A stretch of DNA of 64,000 nucleotides, from contig JACRCZ010000049.1 in assembly GCA_016218765.1 (NCBI GenBank), positions 45,121-109,120 on the forward strand, given 5' to 3'. Made by a program: the position numbers and the translations under genes. The notes under the pieces are model-generated. The model saw only the letters and a program-made list of their open reading frames with translations. It had not been told where the DNA came from and ran no database searches. Source of the stretch: Deltaproteobacteria bacterium. Its GTDB lineage: Bacteria > Myxococcota_A > Polyangia > DRWM01 > JAAZOP01. Positions 44,142-51,660 of the stretch are shown here, in pieces (the first letter of the stretch is position 1; each line of letters starts with the position of its first letter).

Positions 44142-45720
44142 CGGCGCCCGGGCCTCGCAGAATCCCCTCGACCACCCGCTCCATCCGCATCCCGCGCGAG
44201 CCCTTCACCAGCACCCGATCCCCGGGGCGCAGCAGCCCGTCCACCGCGGCCAGCACGGCCTCCGTCGTCTCGAATGCCAGCGTTGCTTCGTCGGCCAATC
44301 CCGCCGCCCTCGCCCCATCCACCGTGCGCGAGGCATCGGGCCCCACGCACAGGAGCAGGTCGATACCTGCTCTCCCCGCCGCCTCGCCGATCTGTCGATG
44401 CAGCTCGGGAGCGGCGCTCCCTAATTCGAGCATTTCGCCGAGAACGGCAACTTTTCGACCCTGACCGGGAAGGGTCGACAGGGTTTCCAGGGCCGAGCGT
44501 ACGGAGCCTGGATTCGCGTTGTACGTGTCGTCCAGCACGATAACACCGCGAGAGGACGTGTGGATCTCGCCACGATGCCTTCCGGGCCCGATCGAAGCCA
44601 GACCAGCCGCGATCGCCTCGGGACCCGCGCCCGCCGCCCATGCCGCCGCCGCCGCCAACGCCGCGTCCAGCACCACGTGCCGGCCCGGCAGCGACAGCTC
44701 GACGTCCACCGGCGGTCCGTCGGGCAGGTGCAAGGTGAACAACGACCCGCCGTGCTGCCGAAACCGAACCGCGCCCTGCTCGGCGGCAGTGCCGCCGAGT
44801 CCCTTCGGGGCCAGGGCGCGGCTGGGTCGGTCCAGCAAGCCGCGGGCCGAAGCCCGCGGTTCGGAAGCGCGGGTGTCGCCGGGCGCGACTGCCCGTCGCC
44901 CCTCTTGCGGCCCGACCTCCCCGATCCGCACGTCGGCCGATTCCGCCCAGCCGACGGTGATCCGCCGGGCCCGCCCGGTCGGCAGCGCCGCGACCCGCGG
45001 ATCGTCCAGGTTGACAATCGCGGTCGCGTGGGGCTGGTCGAGCGCCGCGAACAGCTCGCCCTTGGCCCGGGCCACTCCCTCGAGCGAGCCGAGGCCCTCG
45101 AGGTGGGCGGGCGCGACGCAGGTGATGAGGCCGAGCTCCGGCTCGGCGATCGCCGCGAGGACCGCGATTTCCCCTGGATGGTTGCAGCCCATCTCGACGA
45201 CGGCGAAGCAGTGTTCCGGCCGGAGCCCGAACAGCGTGAACGGCACGCCCAGATGGTTGTTCAGGTTTCCCTCGGTCGCCAGGGTGGGGCCGACGTGCTG
45301 CAGGATGGCGCGAAGCATGTCCTTGGTGGTGGTCTTGCCGCACGAGCCGGTGAGCCCGATGACCCGTGCCGGCATGCGGCGCCGGTGGGCGCGCGCGATG
45401 TCGGCGATGGCGCGCACGGCGTCCGGAACGACGATGGCGGCGGCACGCCGCAGGTCCCATCCGCTCGGGCCGTCGGCCGTGGAAGCCGGCAGGGCGGATT
45501 CCTCGACGAGCACGGCGGCGGCGCCGGCCTGGAGGACTTGCGGCACGAAGGCGTGGCCGTCGTGGTTCTCGCCCCGGAGGGCGACGAAGCAGGCGCCGCG
45601 GACGTCCTCGCGCGAGTCGCGCACGAAACGGTCGAAGGGGGGTTGTTCCGGAGCGCCGAGCACCCTCCCCTCGCAGGCTTCCGCGACCCATCGGACCCCG
45701 AATGCCGGACGTTCGGCCAT
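44131..45720 (-). CDS. murF: UDP-N-acetylmuramoyl-tripeptide--D-alanyl-D-alanine ligase
   Basis: A 529-residue cytosolic Mur ligase. Motifs are FVRDSREDVRGACFVALRG, the ATP loop IGLTGSCGKTTTKDMLRA, TEGNLNNHLGVPFTLF, EMGCNHPGEIAVLA, and the C-terminal LDDTYNANPGSVRSAL and GEMLELG. MurF is usually about 450-460 residues. The excess is partly an Arg/Ala-rich insert near residues 270-310 (SEPRASARGLLDRPSRALAP) encoded by the palindromic repeat at 44840-44871, which interrupts the middle domain. It is the first gene of the operon, with GGAGAGGAG before its ATG and a promoter at 45749-45776. Confidence 0.95.
   Translation of the reverse strand: MAERPAFGVRWVAEACEGRVLGAPEQPPFDRFVRDSREDVRGACFVALRGENHDGHAFVPQVLQAGAAAVLVEESALPASTADGPSGWDLRRAAAIVVPDAVRAIADIARAHRRRMPARVIGLTGSCGKTTTKDMLRAILQHVGPTLATEGNLNNHLGVPFTLFGLRPEHCFAVVEMGCNHPGEIAVLAAIAEPELGLITCVAPAHLEGLGSLEGVARAKGELFAALDQPHATAIVNLDDPRVAALPTGRARRITVGWAESADVRIGEVGPQEGRRAVAPGDTRASEPRASARGLLDRPSRALAPKGLGGTAAEQGAVRFRQHGGSLFTLHLPDGPPVDVELSLPGRHVVLDAALAAAAAWAAGAGPEAIAAGLASIGPGRHRGEIHTSSRGVIVLDDTYNANPGSVRSALETLSTLPGQGRKVAVLGEMLELGSAAPELHRQIGEAAGRAGIDLLLCVGPDASRTVDGARAAGLADEATLAFETTEAVLAAVDGLLRPGDRVLVKGSRGMRMERVVEGILRGPGADAV
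44840..44871. repeat. palindromic repeat element, copy 3, inside murF
   Basis: CGCGGGC/GCCCGCG forms a 7-bp hairpin, followed by GTTCGGAAGCG, the reverse complement of the TTCCGAAC half in copies 1 and 2. The element is in frame and encodes Ala-Ser-Glu-Pro-Arg-Ala-Ser-Ala-Arg in MurF. Confidence 0.6.
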
Positions 45721-45748
45721 CGCGCCGCTCCTCTCCCCGCCCGGGCGG

Positions 45749-45776
45749 AGGATACTCGGCGCCGCGAAAGTCGGAA
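45749..45776 (-). promoter_or_regulatory. putative promoter of the murF operon
   Basis: TTCCGA, 16 nt, TATCCT on the minus strand, 28 nt before the murF ATG, with a GGAGAGGAG ribosome binding site in the leader. The -35 is weak. Confidence 0.45.
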
Positions 45777-45797
45777 GCCGAAAGACGCCGGACCGGG

Positions 45798-45827
45798 TTG
45801 TGCCGCGCCGGGCGTGGGCGCTACCAT
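45798..45827 (+). promoter_or_regulatory. putative promoter of the Ser/Thr kinase gene
   Basis: TTGTGC, 18 nt, TACCAT. The -10 context TACCATCCC is the same as in the promoter at 5843-5871. The kinase GTG is 43 nt downstream. Confidence 0.4.
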
Positions 45828-45870
45828 CCCTCCGCCGCCGGCGTCCCGGACGCGGCGGCAGGGAGGTCGG

Positions 45871-48003
45871 GTGACGTCGTCGAAGGACGATCCCGTCGTG
45901 GGGACCACGATCGACGGTCGCTATCGGATCCTCCGGCGCATTGCCGCCGGCGGGATGGGAGTCGTCTACCGGGCCGAGCAGGTGTTCCTCAAGCGCGAGG
46001 TGGCGCTCAAGCGGCTGCACCGCTTCCTGACGGGCCAGGGGAACGCGATGGCGCGGTTCCAGCGCGAGGCCCAGGCGGCGGTGAAGATCAGCCACCCGAA
46101 CGTCTGCCAGGTGCTCGACTGCGGCGTGGACGCCGAAGGCGCGCTGTTCATCGCCATGGAGCTCCTGGACGGCCAGTCGCTGGGGCAGCGCATCGTCGAC
46201 TACGCCCCGCTGCCGCTCCCGGAAATCGCGGACATCGGCGCCCAGATCTGCGACGGCCTGGCCCGTGCCCACGCCATGGGCATCGTCCATCGCGACCTCA
46301 AGCCCGACAACGTGATGCTCGTGCCCCGCGAGGACGGCTCCGGCGTCGTCGCCAAGATCATGGATTTCGGCGTCGCCAAGCTCCGCGACGACTCCGAGGC
46401 CAAGGCGCTGACGCAGGCCGGGATGGTCTTCGGCACGCCCAAGTACATGGCGCCGGAACAGGCGTCCGGAGCGCCGGTCGACGCCCGCGCCGACCTCTAC
46501 TCGCTCGGCGTGATCCTCTTCGAGATGGCCACGAGCATGCCGCCGTTCGACGCCCCGACCATGGGCGCCATGCTCACCCAGCACCTCTCCGTTCCCGCCC
46601 CGACGCTCGAATCGGCCGCGCCCGAGCTGGAGTACCCGGGGGAGTTTCGCGCCGTCGTCGCCCGCTGCCTCGCCAAGGACCCCGCAGGGCGGCTCGCGCC
46701 GGCCGAGGCCCTGGCACGGGAGCTTCGCGCCTGCGCCGAGCTGCACGTCCGGCGCCTCGGTCCCCCCCGGCCGCGACTCCCGCGGGACGAGGTCCGCACC
46801 GCGGTCCCGAGCGGCACCCCGCCGGTGCCGTCCTTCCCGCAAACGCCCGGCGGCAGCGCTTCCCCGACCGACGCCCCGACCATCCCCACGGGCGATGCCC
46901 CGGGCACACCGCCCCTGCCGCCCGATGCCGGCGACAGCGGCGACCTCGAGACGCGGCAAGCCGCCACCGCGACGCCCCGTGCAGCCGAGGCACCGTCGTG
47001 CGTCCCCGGAACGCCCTCGTCGTCCCCGCGCGGTGCGGTCGCGAAATGGATCGCCGTCGGTGCCGTGGGAGTGGGGCTGGTCGCGCTCGCCGTCGCGCTG
47101 ACCGTCCGTGGTCGCGACTCGTCCGGCCCGGCGGGGCAGGTGCCACGCCCGGACGCCGCGGCCCCGCTCGCGTCGGCCGGCGACGGAGCTGCGCCCGCGG
47201 AGCTCGCGGCGGCGGCGCGCGAGGTCGGGGCGCCGTCCGTGCCCGAAGCGGCGGGGGTGCCGGATGCGTCGGCCACCGCGGCCCCATCGCGGGAGGATCT
47301 TGCCCGTGCCGCCGCGGACGATCGCCGCGCGTTCATCGCCCGCCGGGAGATCATCGCCGCGCTGGCGCTGGATGCGGCCGCGAAGACCAGGGAAGCGCTC
47401 GAGGCGCTCGAGACGCTGGCCGTGTCACTCGACGGCGAGGCGCACTACCACTTCGTGTTGGCCGGGCTCCTGGACCGCGACGGACGACGGCTCGACGCGC
47501 TCCAGCACGCGCTGCGTGCGCTGGCCCTGGATCCGCGCTACGCGGGCGAGGCCGAGCTGCACGCGCTCGCGGAGCGGGGCCTGCTCGAGCCCTCGACGAT
47601 TGCCACCGCGACGCTGATCTTGGAACAGGTGGTCGACGACGCGCTGGCGGAGCACCTCGTCCGGTTCATCCTCGAGCACACCCGTTCGGTGTCCACGCCG
47701 AGCCGCGTGCGCGAGCTGCTGGCGGCTCGTGGGCTGCTGGAACGCGTGCCGGAGCGGCTGCGGCTCCCGCTGCTGGTCATCACGACGGAGGACTGCGAGG
47801 CGCGCCGGACGCTGCTGGCGGACATCGCCGCGCGGCCCGACCCCGGCATGACGCCGCACCTGGCCCGCTTCCGGGCCGAAACCGGTTGCGGCCGCGACCG
47901 CCGGCGCGACTGCTGGCCGTGCGAGCGCCGCGCGCTGCGCGAGGCGCTGGCCGCCGTGGACGCCGCCGCGGCGGCCGGGGGGAGAGACCGCTTCGAGCCG
48001 TGA
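45871..48003 (+). CDS. Ser/Thr protein kinase with transmembrane anchor and C-terminal helical domain
   Basis: A 710-residue protein starting at a GTG behind GGGAGG. The Hanks-type kinase domain (about residues 17-285) is complete: AAGGMGVVYRAEQ loop, VALKRL lysine, IVHRDLKPDNVML catalytic loop, MDFGVAKL, MAPEQASG and a D-Y-S-LGV segment. A Pro/Thr-rich linker leads to one membrane helix at about 390-412 (KWIAVGAVGVGLVALAVALTV). The outer part (about 415-710) is Ala-rich and helical, ending with Cys-containing segments (TTEDCEARRTL, CGRDRRRDCWPCERR). PknB-like topology divergent from the cell-wall operon suggests control of wall synthesis or division, but that is inference. Confidence 0.93.
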   Translation: MTSSKDDPVVGTTIDGRYRILRRIAAGGMGVVYRAEQVFLKREVALKRLHRFLTGQGNAMARFQREAQAAVKISHPNVCQVLDCGVDAEGALFIAMELLDGQSLGQRIVDYAPLPLPEIADIGAQICDGLARAHAMGIVHRDLKPDNVMLVPREDGSGVVAKIMDFGVAKLRDDSEAKALTQAGMVFGTPKYMAPEQASGAPVDARADLYSLGVILFEMATSMPPFDAPTMGAMLTQHLSVPAPTLESAAPELEYPGEFRAVVARCLAKDPAGRLAPAEALARELRACAELHVRRLGPPRPRLPRDEVRTAVPSGTPPVPSFPQTPGGSASPTDAPTIPTGDAPGTPPLPPDAGDSGDLETRQAATATPRAAEAPSCVPGTPSSSPRGAVAKWIAVGAVGVGLVALAVALTVRGRDSSGPAGQVPRPDAAAPLASAGDGAAPAELAAAAREVGAPSVPEAAGVPDASATAAPSREDLARAAADDRRAFIARREIIAALALDAAAKTREALEALETLAVSLDGEAHYHFVLAGLLDRDGRRLDALQHALRALALDPRYAGEAELHALAERGLLEPSTIATATLILEQVVDDALAEHLVRFILEHTRSVSTPSRVRELLAARGLLERVPERLRLPLLVITTEDCEARRTLLADIAARPDPGMTPHLARFRAETGCGRDRRRDCWPCERRALREALAAVDAAAAAGGRDRFEP

Positions 48004-48022
48004 GCTCTGAGCCGTGAGCTCG
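47995..48022. repeat. GAGCCGTGAGCTC short-period repeat
   Basis: GAGCCGTGAGCTCTGAGCCGTGAGCTC, a 15-nt direct repeat that contains the kinase stop codon. Confidence 0.55.
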
Positions 48023-48080
48023 CCGGGGGCGCATGGTCGTCGCGCCCCCACGCGTCCTTCGTTCCTCCTGCGTCCCTCCC

Positions 48081-48110
48081 CATCCGCGTTCATCTGGGTC
48101 CAGCTGTGGA
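48081..48110. repeat. 10-nt-period ATCTG-type repeat
   Basis: ATCCGCGTTC, ATCTGGGTCC, AGCTGTGGAT: three diverged 10-nt units of the family at 3721-3753, in the gap between the kinase and Oah genes. Confidence 0.6.
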
Positions 48111-48190
48111 TTCCGCTTTCCCCCTCCGCGCCCTCTTCCGCAGGCATCCACTTCCTGCTAGCGTCGCGGCCGTTCATCCGGGGTGGACTT

Positions 48191-48211
48191 CCGCGGGCAC
48201 GGGGCCCGCGG
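48191..48211. other. GC-rich hairpin in the leader of the oah gene
   Basis: CCGCGGGC and GCCCGCGG form an 8-bp perfect stem with a 5-nt loop, 29 nt before the ATG. It could affect translation or mRNA stability. Confidence 0.4.
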
Positions 48212-48239
48212 CGACGCCGGACGGCGGGAGGTACGCACC

Positions 48240-49367
48240 ATGTCGCGCGAGTGGCTGCCCAGGGCAGGCGGGAAGAAGGATCACGATCTGTGGGGCGCGG
48301 AGCATTTCGGCAAGGACGCGCCGTGCACCAGCTACGAGCTGCGGCCGATCAAGGACCCGGCCGGCAAGCCGGTCGCCGGCCTGCACACGGCGTGGGTCAC
48401 GCTCAACAACCCGGCCCAGTACAACTCCTACACCACGAAGATGGTCAAGGGCGTCATCGCCGGCTTCCACCAGGCGTCGATGGATCGCTCGGTCGTCGCC
48501 GTCGTGTTCACCGGCGCGGGCGACAAGGCGTTCTGCACGGGCGGCAACACGAAGGAGTATGCCGAGTACTACTCCTCGCGGCCGGCCGAGTACGGGATGT
48601 ACATGGACCTGTTCAACGCGATGATCGACGGGATCCTCGGCTGCAAGAAGCCGACGATCTGCCGCGTGAACGGCATGCGCGTCGCCGGCGGCCAGGAGCT
48701 GGGCACGGCCTGCGACCTCACCGTCTCGGCCGATACCGCCATCTTCGGCCAGGCCGGGCCGCGGCACGGCTCGGCCCCCGACGGCGGGTCCAGCGACTTC
48801 CTGCCCTGGTTCCTCGGCATCGAGGACGCGATGTGGAGCTGCGTCTCCTGCGAGATGTGGTCGGCGTACAAGATGAAGCGCGTGGGCCTCGTTTCCAAGG
48901 TGTGCAAGGTGCTCAAGAAGGACGGCCAGCTCGTCCGCAACCCGCTGTGGATCACGGACAAGTGGGTCGACGACGGCGAGATCGTCTACGGCGAGGCGGT
49001 CCAGGGCGACGCGGCGAAGCAGGCCAAGGCGTTCCTTCAGACCGCGCAGACGGACTTCACGCTGCTGGACAAGGCCGTGGACGACATCGTCTGGACCTTC
49101 ACCAACCTCATGCCCGGCTGCCTCATCAAGTCGGTCGAGGGCATCCGCCTGAAGAAGAAGGTCTTCTGGGACCAGGCGAAGGTGATCAACCGGCACTGGC
49201 TGGCCGCCAACATGTCGACGGAGGCCTACCTCGGGTTCAACGCCTTCAATACCAAGAAGCTCACGGGCAAGGACGTGATCGACTTCATCAAGTACCGCCA
49301 GCTCCTGGCCGAGGGAACCGCGATGGATCCGGCGCTGTTCGAGGCGGTGCTGCCCCAGCCGAAGTAG
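48240..49367 (+). CDS. oah: 6-oxocyclohex-1-ene-1-carbonyl-CoA hydrolase
   Basis: A 375-residue crotonase-fold hydrolase, also called BamA. At about 375 residues it is longer than ordinary enoyl-CoA hydratases (about 260). The family-specific opening (KDHDLWGAEHFGKDAPCTSYELRPI), ITLNNPxQxNSYTTKMVKGVI region, TGAGDKAFCTGGNTKEYAEYYSS and the RHGSAPDGGSSDFLPWFLG segment are all present. It adds water and opens the alicyclic ring formed by benzoyl-CoA reduction, the central step of anaerobic aromatic degradation. The ATG at 48240 has GGGAGG upstream. No benzoyl-CoA reductase, dch or had genes are within the window, so here it stands alone. Confidence 0.9.
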   Translation: MSREWLPRAGGKKDHDLWGAEHFGKDAPCTSYELRPIKDPAGKPVAGLHTAWVTLNNPAQYNSYTTKMVKGVIAGFHQASMDRSVVAVVFTGAGDKAFCTGGNTKEYAEYYSSRPAEYGMYMDLFNAMIDGILGCKKPTICRVNGMRVAGGQELGTACDLTVSADTAIFGQAGPRHGSAPDGGSSDFLPWFLGIEDAMWSCVSCEMWSAYKMKRVGLVSKVCKVLKKDGQLVRNPLWITDKWVDDGEIVYGEAVQGDAAKQAKAFLQTAQTDFTLLDKAVDDIVWTFTNLMPGCLIKSVEGIRLKKKVFWDQAKVINRHWLAANMSTEAYLGFNAFNTKKLTGKDVIDFIKYRQLLAEGTAMDPALFEAVLPQPK

Positions 49368-49425
49368 GAGCGGCGCCTGCGGGCGCCGGCGAGACCACGG
49401 AGCCTGCTCCGCAGGGCGGGGGGCT

Positions 49426-50166
49426 TCAATCCCGGGACGCGGGCGCTCCCGCCAGCGCCTGCTCCAGGTCCTCCAGGTTGGCCGGCTTCGCCAGGTGCAT
49501 GTCGAAGCCCGCTTCCCGGGCCTCGGCCAGATCCTGCGGCAGGGCATAGCCGCTCAGAGCCACGATATACGTCTGGCGCAACCGCGCGTCGGCGCGAAAC
49601 GCCCGCGCAACTTCGTAGCCGTCCATGCCGGGCAGGCCGATGTCGCAAAGCACGACGTCGGGGAGGAACTCGCGCGCCTTCTCGATGCCCGCCGGGCCGT
49701 CGTGGGCCGTCGCGACCCTGTGCCCGGCGAACTCCAGGACGTCGCGCAGGCTGTCGGCGGCGTCGAGGTTGTCCTCGATCACCAGCACGCGCCGGGGCGT
49801 GCGCGGCATCGTCTTCGGCCCCGCCTTCACCGCAGGCGGCTCGACCGTCGCGAGCGGCAGGCGGATGGTGAACCGTGCCCCCTTCCCCAGCCCATCGCTG
49901 CTCGCCGACACGGAGCCGCCGTGCAGGTCGACCAGCCCCCGGACGACGGAGAGCCCGAGCCCCAGGCCTCCGGCACTGCGGGCGAGCGTCTCGTCGGCCT
50001 GGGTGAAGGCCTCGAACAGGTGCGGCAGGATGTCCGGCGCGATTCCCGCGCCCCCGTCCCATACCTCGATCGATGCCTGTGCCGCCGGCACGTCCCGCCC
50101 CAGCGTGATCCGCGTCCGGCTGCCCTGCGACGAGAACTTTGCGGCGTTGCTGAGCAGGTTGCCCAC
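49426..50166 (-). CDS. C-terminal part of hybrid histidine kinase: HATPase and receiver domains
   Basis: A frame of 246 residues in register with the upstream kinase half (50194-51660) and separated from it only by one TAG codon. It holds the N box (GNLLSNAAKFSSQ), G1 (EVWDGGAGIAP) and G2 (SAGGLGLGLSVVRGL) of the ATP-binding domain. These are followed by a CheY-like receiver domain (VLVIEDNLDAADSL) with the phospho-acceptor Asp in VVLCDIGLPGMDGYE. Without the amber codon, the two parts would make one 744-residue hybrid kinase. If translated alone from the GTG at 50166 it could only be a receiver with a partial ATPase. Confidence 0.8.
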   Translation of the reverse strand: MGNLLSNAAKFSSQGSRTRITLGRDVPAAQASIEVWDGGAGIAPDILPHLFEAFTQADETLARSAGGLGLGLSVVRGLVDLHGGSVSASSDGLGKGARFTIRLPLATVEPPAVKAGPKTMPRTPRRVLVIEDNLDAADSLRDVLEFAGHRVATAHDGPAGIEKAREFLPDVVLCDIGLPGMDGYEVARAFRADARLRQTYIVALSGYALPQDLAEAREAGFDMHLAKPANLEDLEQALAGAPASRD

Positions 50167-50193
50167 CGCCTGGGCCAGCCTCGTCGGGTCCCC

Positions 50194-51660
50194 CTACACG
50201 GGGACGGTGTCGTCGCCCGGCGCAACCTCCAGCTCGATCCCGCGGGCCGCGAACTCCGGCCGGTGATCCTCGACGGCCCGCCGGAGCAGCGCCCGCAGGT
50301 CCAGCAGCTCGTGCTGGAGCCGGATCTTGCCGCTGGAGATGCGGGTCACGTCGAGCAGGTCGTCGACCAGCCGGGTCAGGTGGCCGACCTGCCGATCGAT
50401 GACCGCGTGCGCCCGCCGGGCCTGGTCTCCCCCGGGCGCGGCCCGGTCGAGCACGTAAAGGCTGTTGCGGATGGGTGCGAGCGGATTGCGCAGCTCGTGC
50501 GACAGCATGGCCAGGAACCGGTCCTTCTGGCGGTCCGCCTTGCGCAGCTCCTCCGCGACCTCGCGGTAGCGTCGTTCGCTCTCCCTGAGCCGCTCCTCCG
50601 CGCGCTTGCGCTCGACGATGTCCCAGACGGCGTCCGCGAACCAGGACACGATGCCGGCGTCGGCGTCCGTGTAGTCGATGGGCTTGTTGCCGACCCCCAG
50701 GATGGCGACGATGCGGTCCGCGCGCAGTATCGGGACCACCAGCTCGCGCACGACCGCGGCGTGTCCCGGGGGCAGCCCCTTGCGGTGCGGCAGCGAGGCG
50801 TAGTCGTTGTGGATCACGGGCCGGCGCTCGCGCACGCAGTCCACCCAGACTCCGGCCTGGTCGATCGGGTAGTGGCTGCCCTGCCCTGCCGCCGTGCAGA
50901 ACTCGGTCACGGTCCGCGTCGACCAGGCCTGGAGCGAGAGCGTCTTCTGATCGGGCTCGACGAAGTGGTAGAAGCCGATCGCGCTGCCGGTCAGCGCCGT
51001 GGTTTCGTCCAGCGTCCGGCGCAGCAGCTCCTCGAGCGTGTGGGTCGCCGCGTAGTCCATGAGCGTGAAGCGGAACCGGAAAGTCTCCTCGATGCGCCGG
51101 CGCTCCGTGACGTCCACGAGCACGGCGCGGCACAGCTGCCCGTCCTGGTCGGCAATCGCCTCGATCTGCACCCGGCTCGACGGCGGCGCAGCCGCGCCCA
51201 GCGCCACCTCGCAGGTCTCCTTGCTCCGGCTCCGGAACGCCAGCTCGAGGAATGCGTCGAGGACCGCCCGGCTTGCCGGGGAGACGAGCAGCGCGAGACG
51301 CCCGCCTACGATCCGGGAGCGATCGAGCCCCAGGAGCCGCGCCCCGGTCAGGTTCGCCTGCCGGATTGTTCCGTCGCGGCCCAACGTCAGGTAGCCCACC
51401 GGCGCGAACTCGTAGAGATCGGTGTAGCGCTCGAGCCCGGCCTCCAGCTCCGCCCGCACGCGCCGCAGCTCCTCGTTCTGCAGCTCCAGCTCGAGCTGGT
51501 GGACCTGCAGCTCGTGCACGAGCCGTTGCGCGTCCACGGCCGCGGCCGGGGAGCCGCCTCTCCCTCCGCCGGGCGCCGGGCTTTCCTTCAGCCGCTCCTC
51601 CGCGCGCCGGCGCAGCTCGGCCGCGCCGCCCGAGGCGGGGGCGCGCCGGCTCTTCCTCAT
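50194..51660 (-). CDS. N-terminal part of hybrid histidine kinase: PAS, GAF and HisKA domains, ending at an in-frame TAG
   Basis: The frame begins at an ATG that overlaps the CheB-CheR stop (ATGA) and gives 488 residues before TAG. It contains a coiled-coil head (about residues 40-65), PAS (about 70-190), GAF (about 205-345, with PIDQAGVWVDCV and RELVVPILRADRIVAILGVG) and a HisKA domain. The HisKA has the phospho-acceptor motif AMLSHELRNPLAPIRNSL and a second helix (LVDDLLDVTRISSGKI). The stop at 50194-50196 falls just before the conserved GDPTRLAQAV segment, so the ATP-binding domain is cut off. It senses small ligands through PAS/GAF, but as truncated would lack kinase activity. Confidence 0.85.
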   Translation of the reverse strand: MRKSRRAPASGGAAELRRRAEERLKESPAPGGGRGGSPAAAVDAQRLVHELQVHQLELELQNEELRRVRAELEAGLERYTDLYEFAPVGYLTLGRDGTIRQANLTGARLLGLDRSRIVGGRLALLVSPASRAVLDAFLELAFRSRSKETCEVALGAAAPPSSRVQIEAIADQDGQLCRAVLVDVTERRRIEETFRFRFTLMDYAATHTLEELLRRTLDETTALTGSAIGFYHFVEPDQKTLSLQAWSTRTVTEFCTAAGQGSHYPIDQAGVWVDCVRERRPVIHNDYASLPHRKGLPPGHAAVVRELVVPILRADRIVAILGVGNKPIDYTDADAGIVSWFADAVWDIVERKRAEERLRESERRYREVAEELRKADRQKDRFLAMLSHELRNPLAPIRNSLYVLDRAAPGGDQARRAHAVIDRQVGHLTRLVDDLLDVTRISSGKIRLQHELLDLRALLRRAVEDHRPEFAARGIELEVAPGDDTVPV

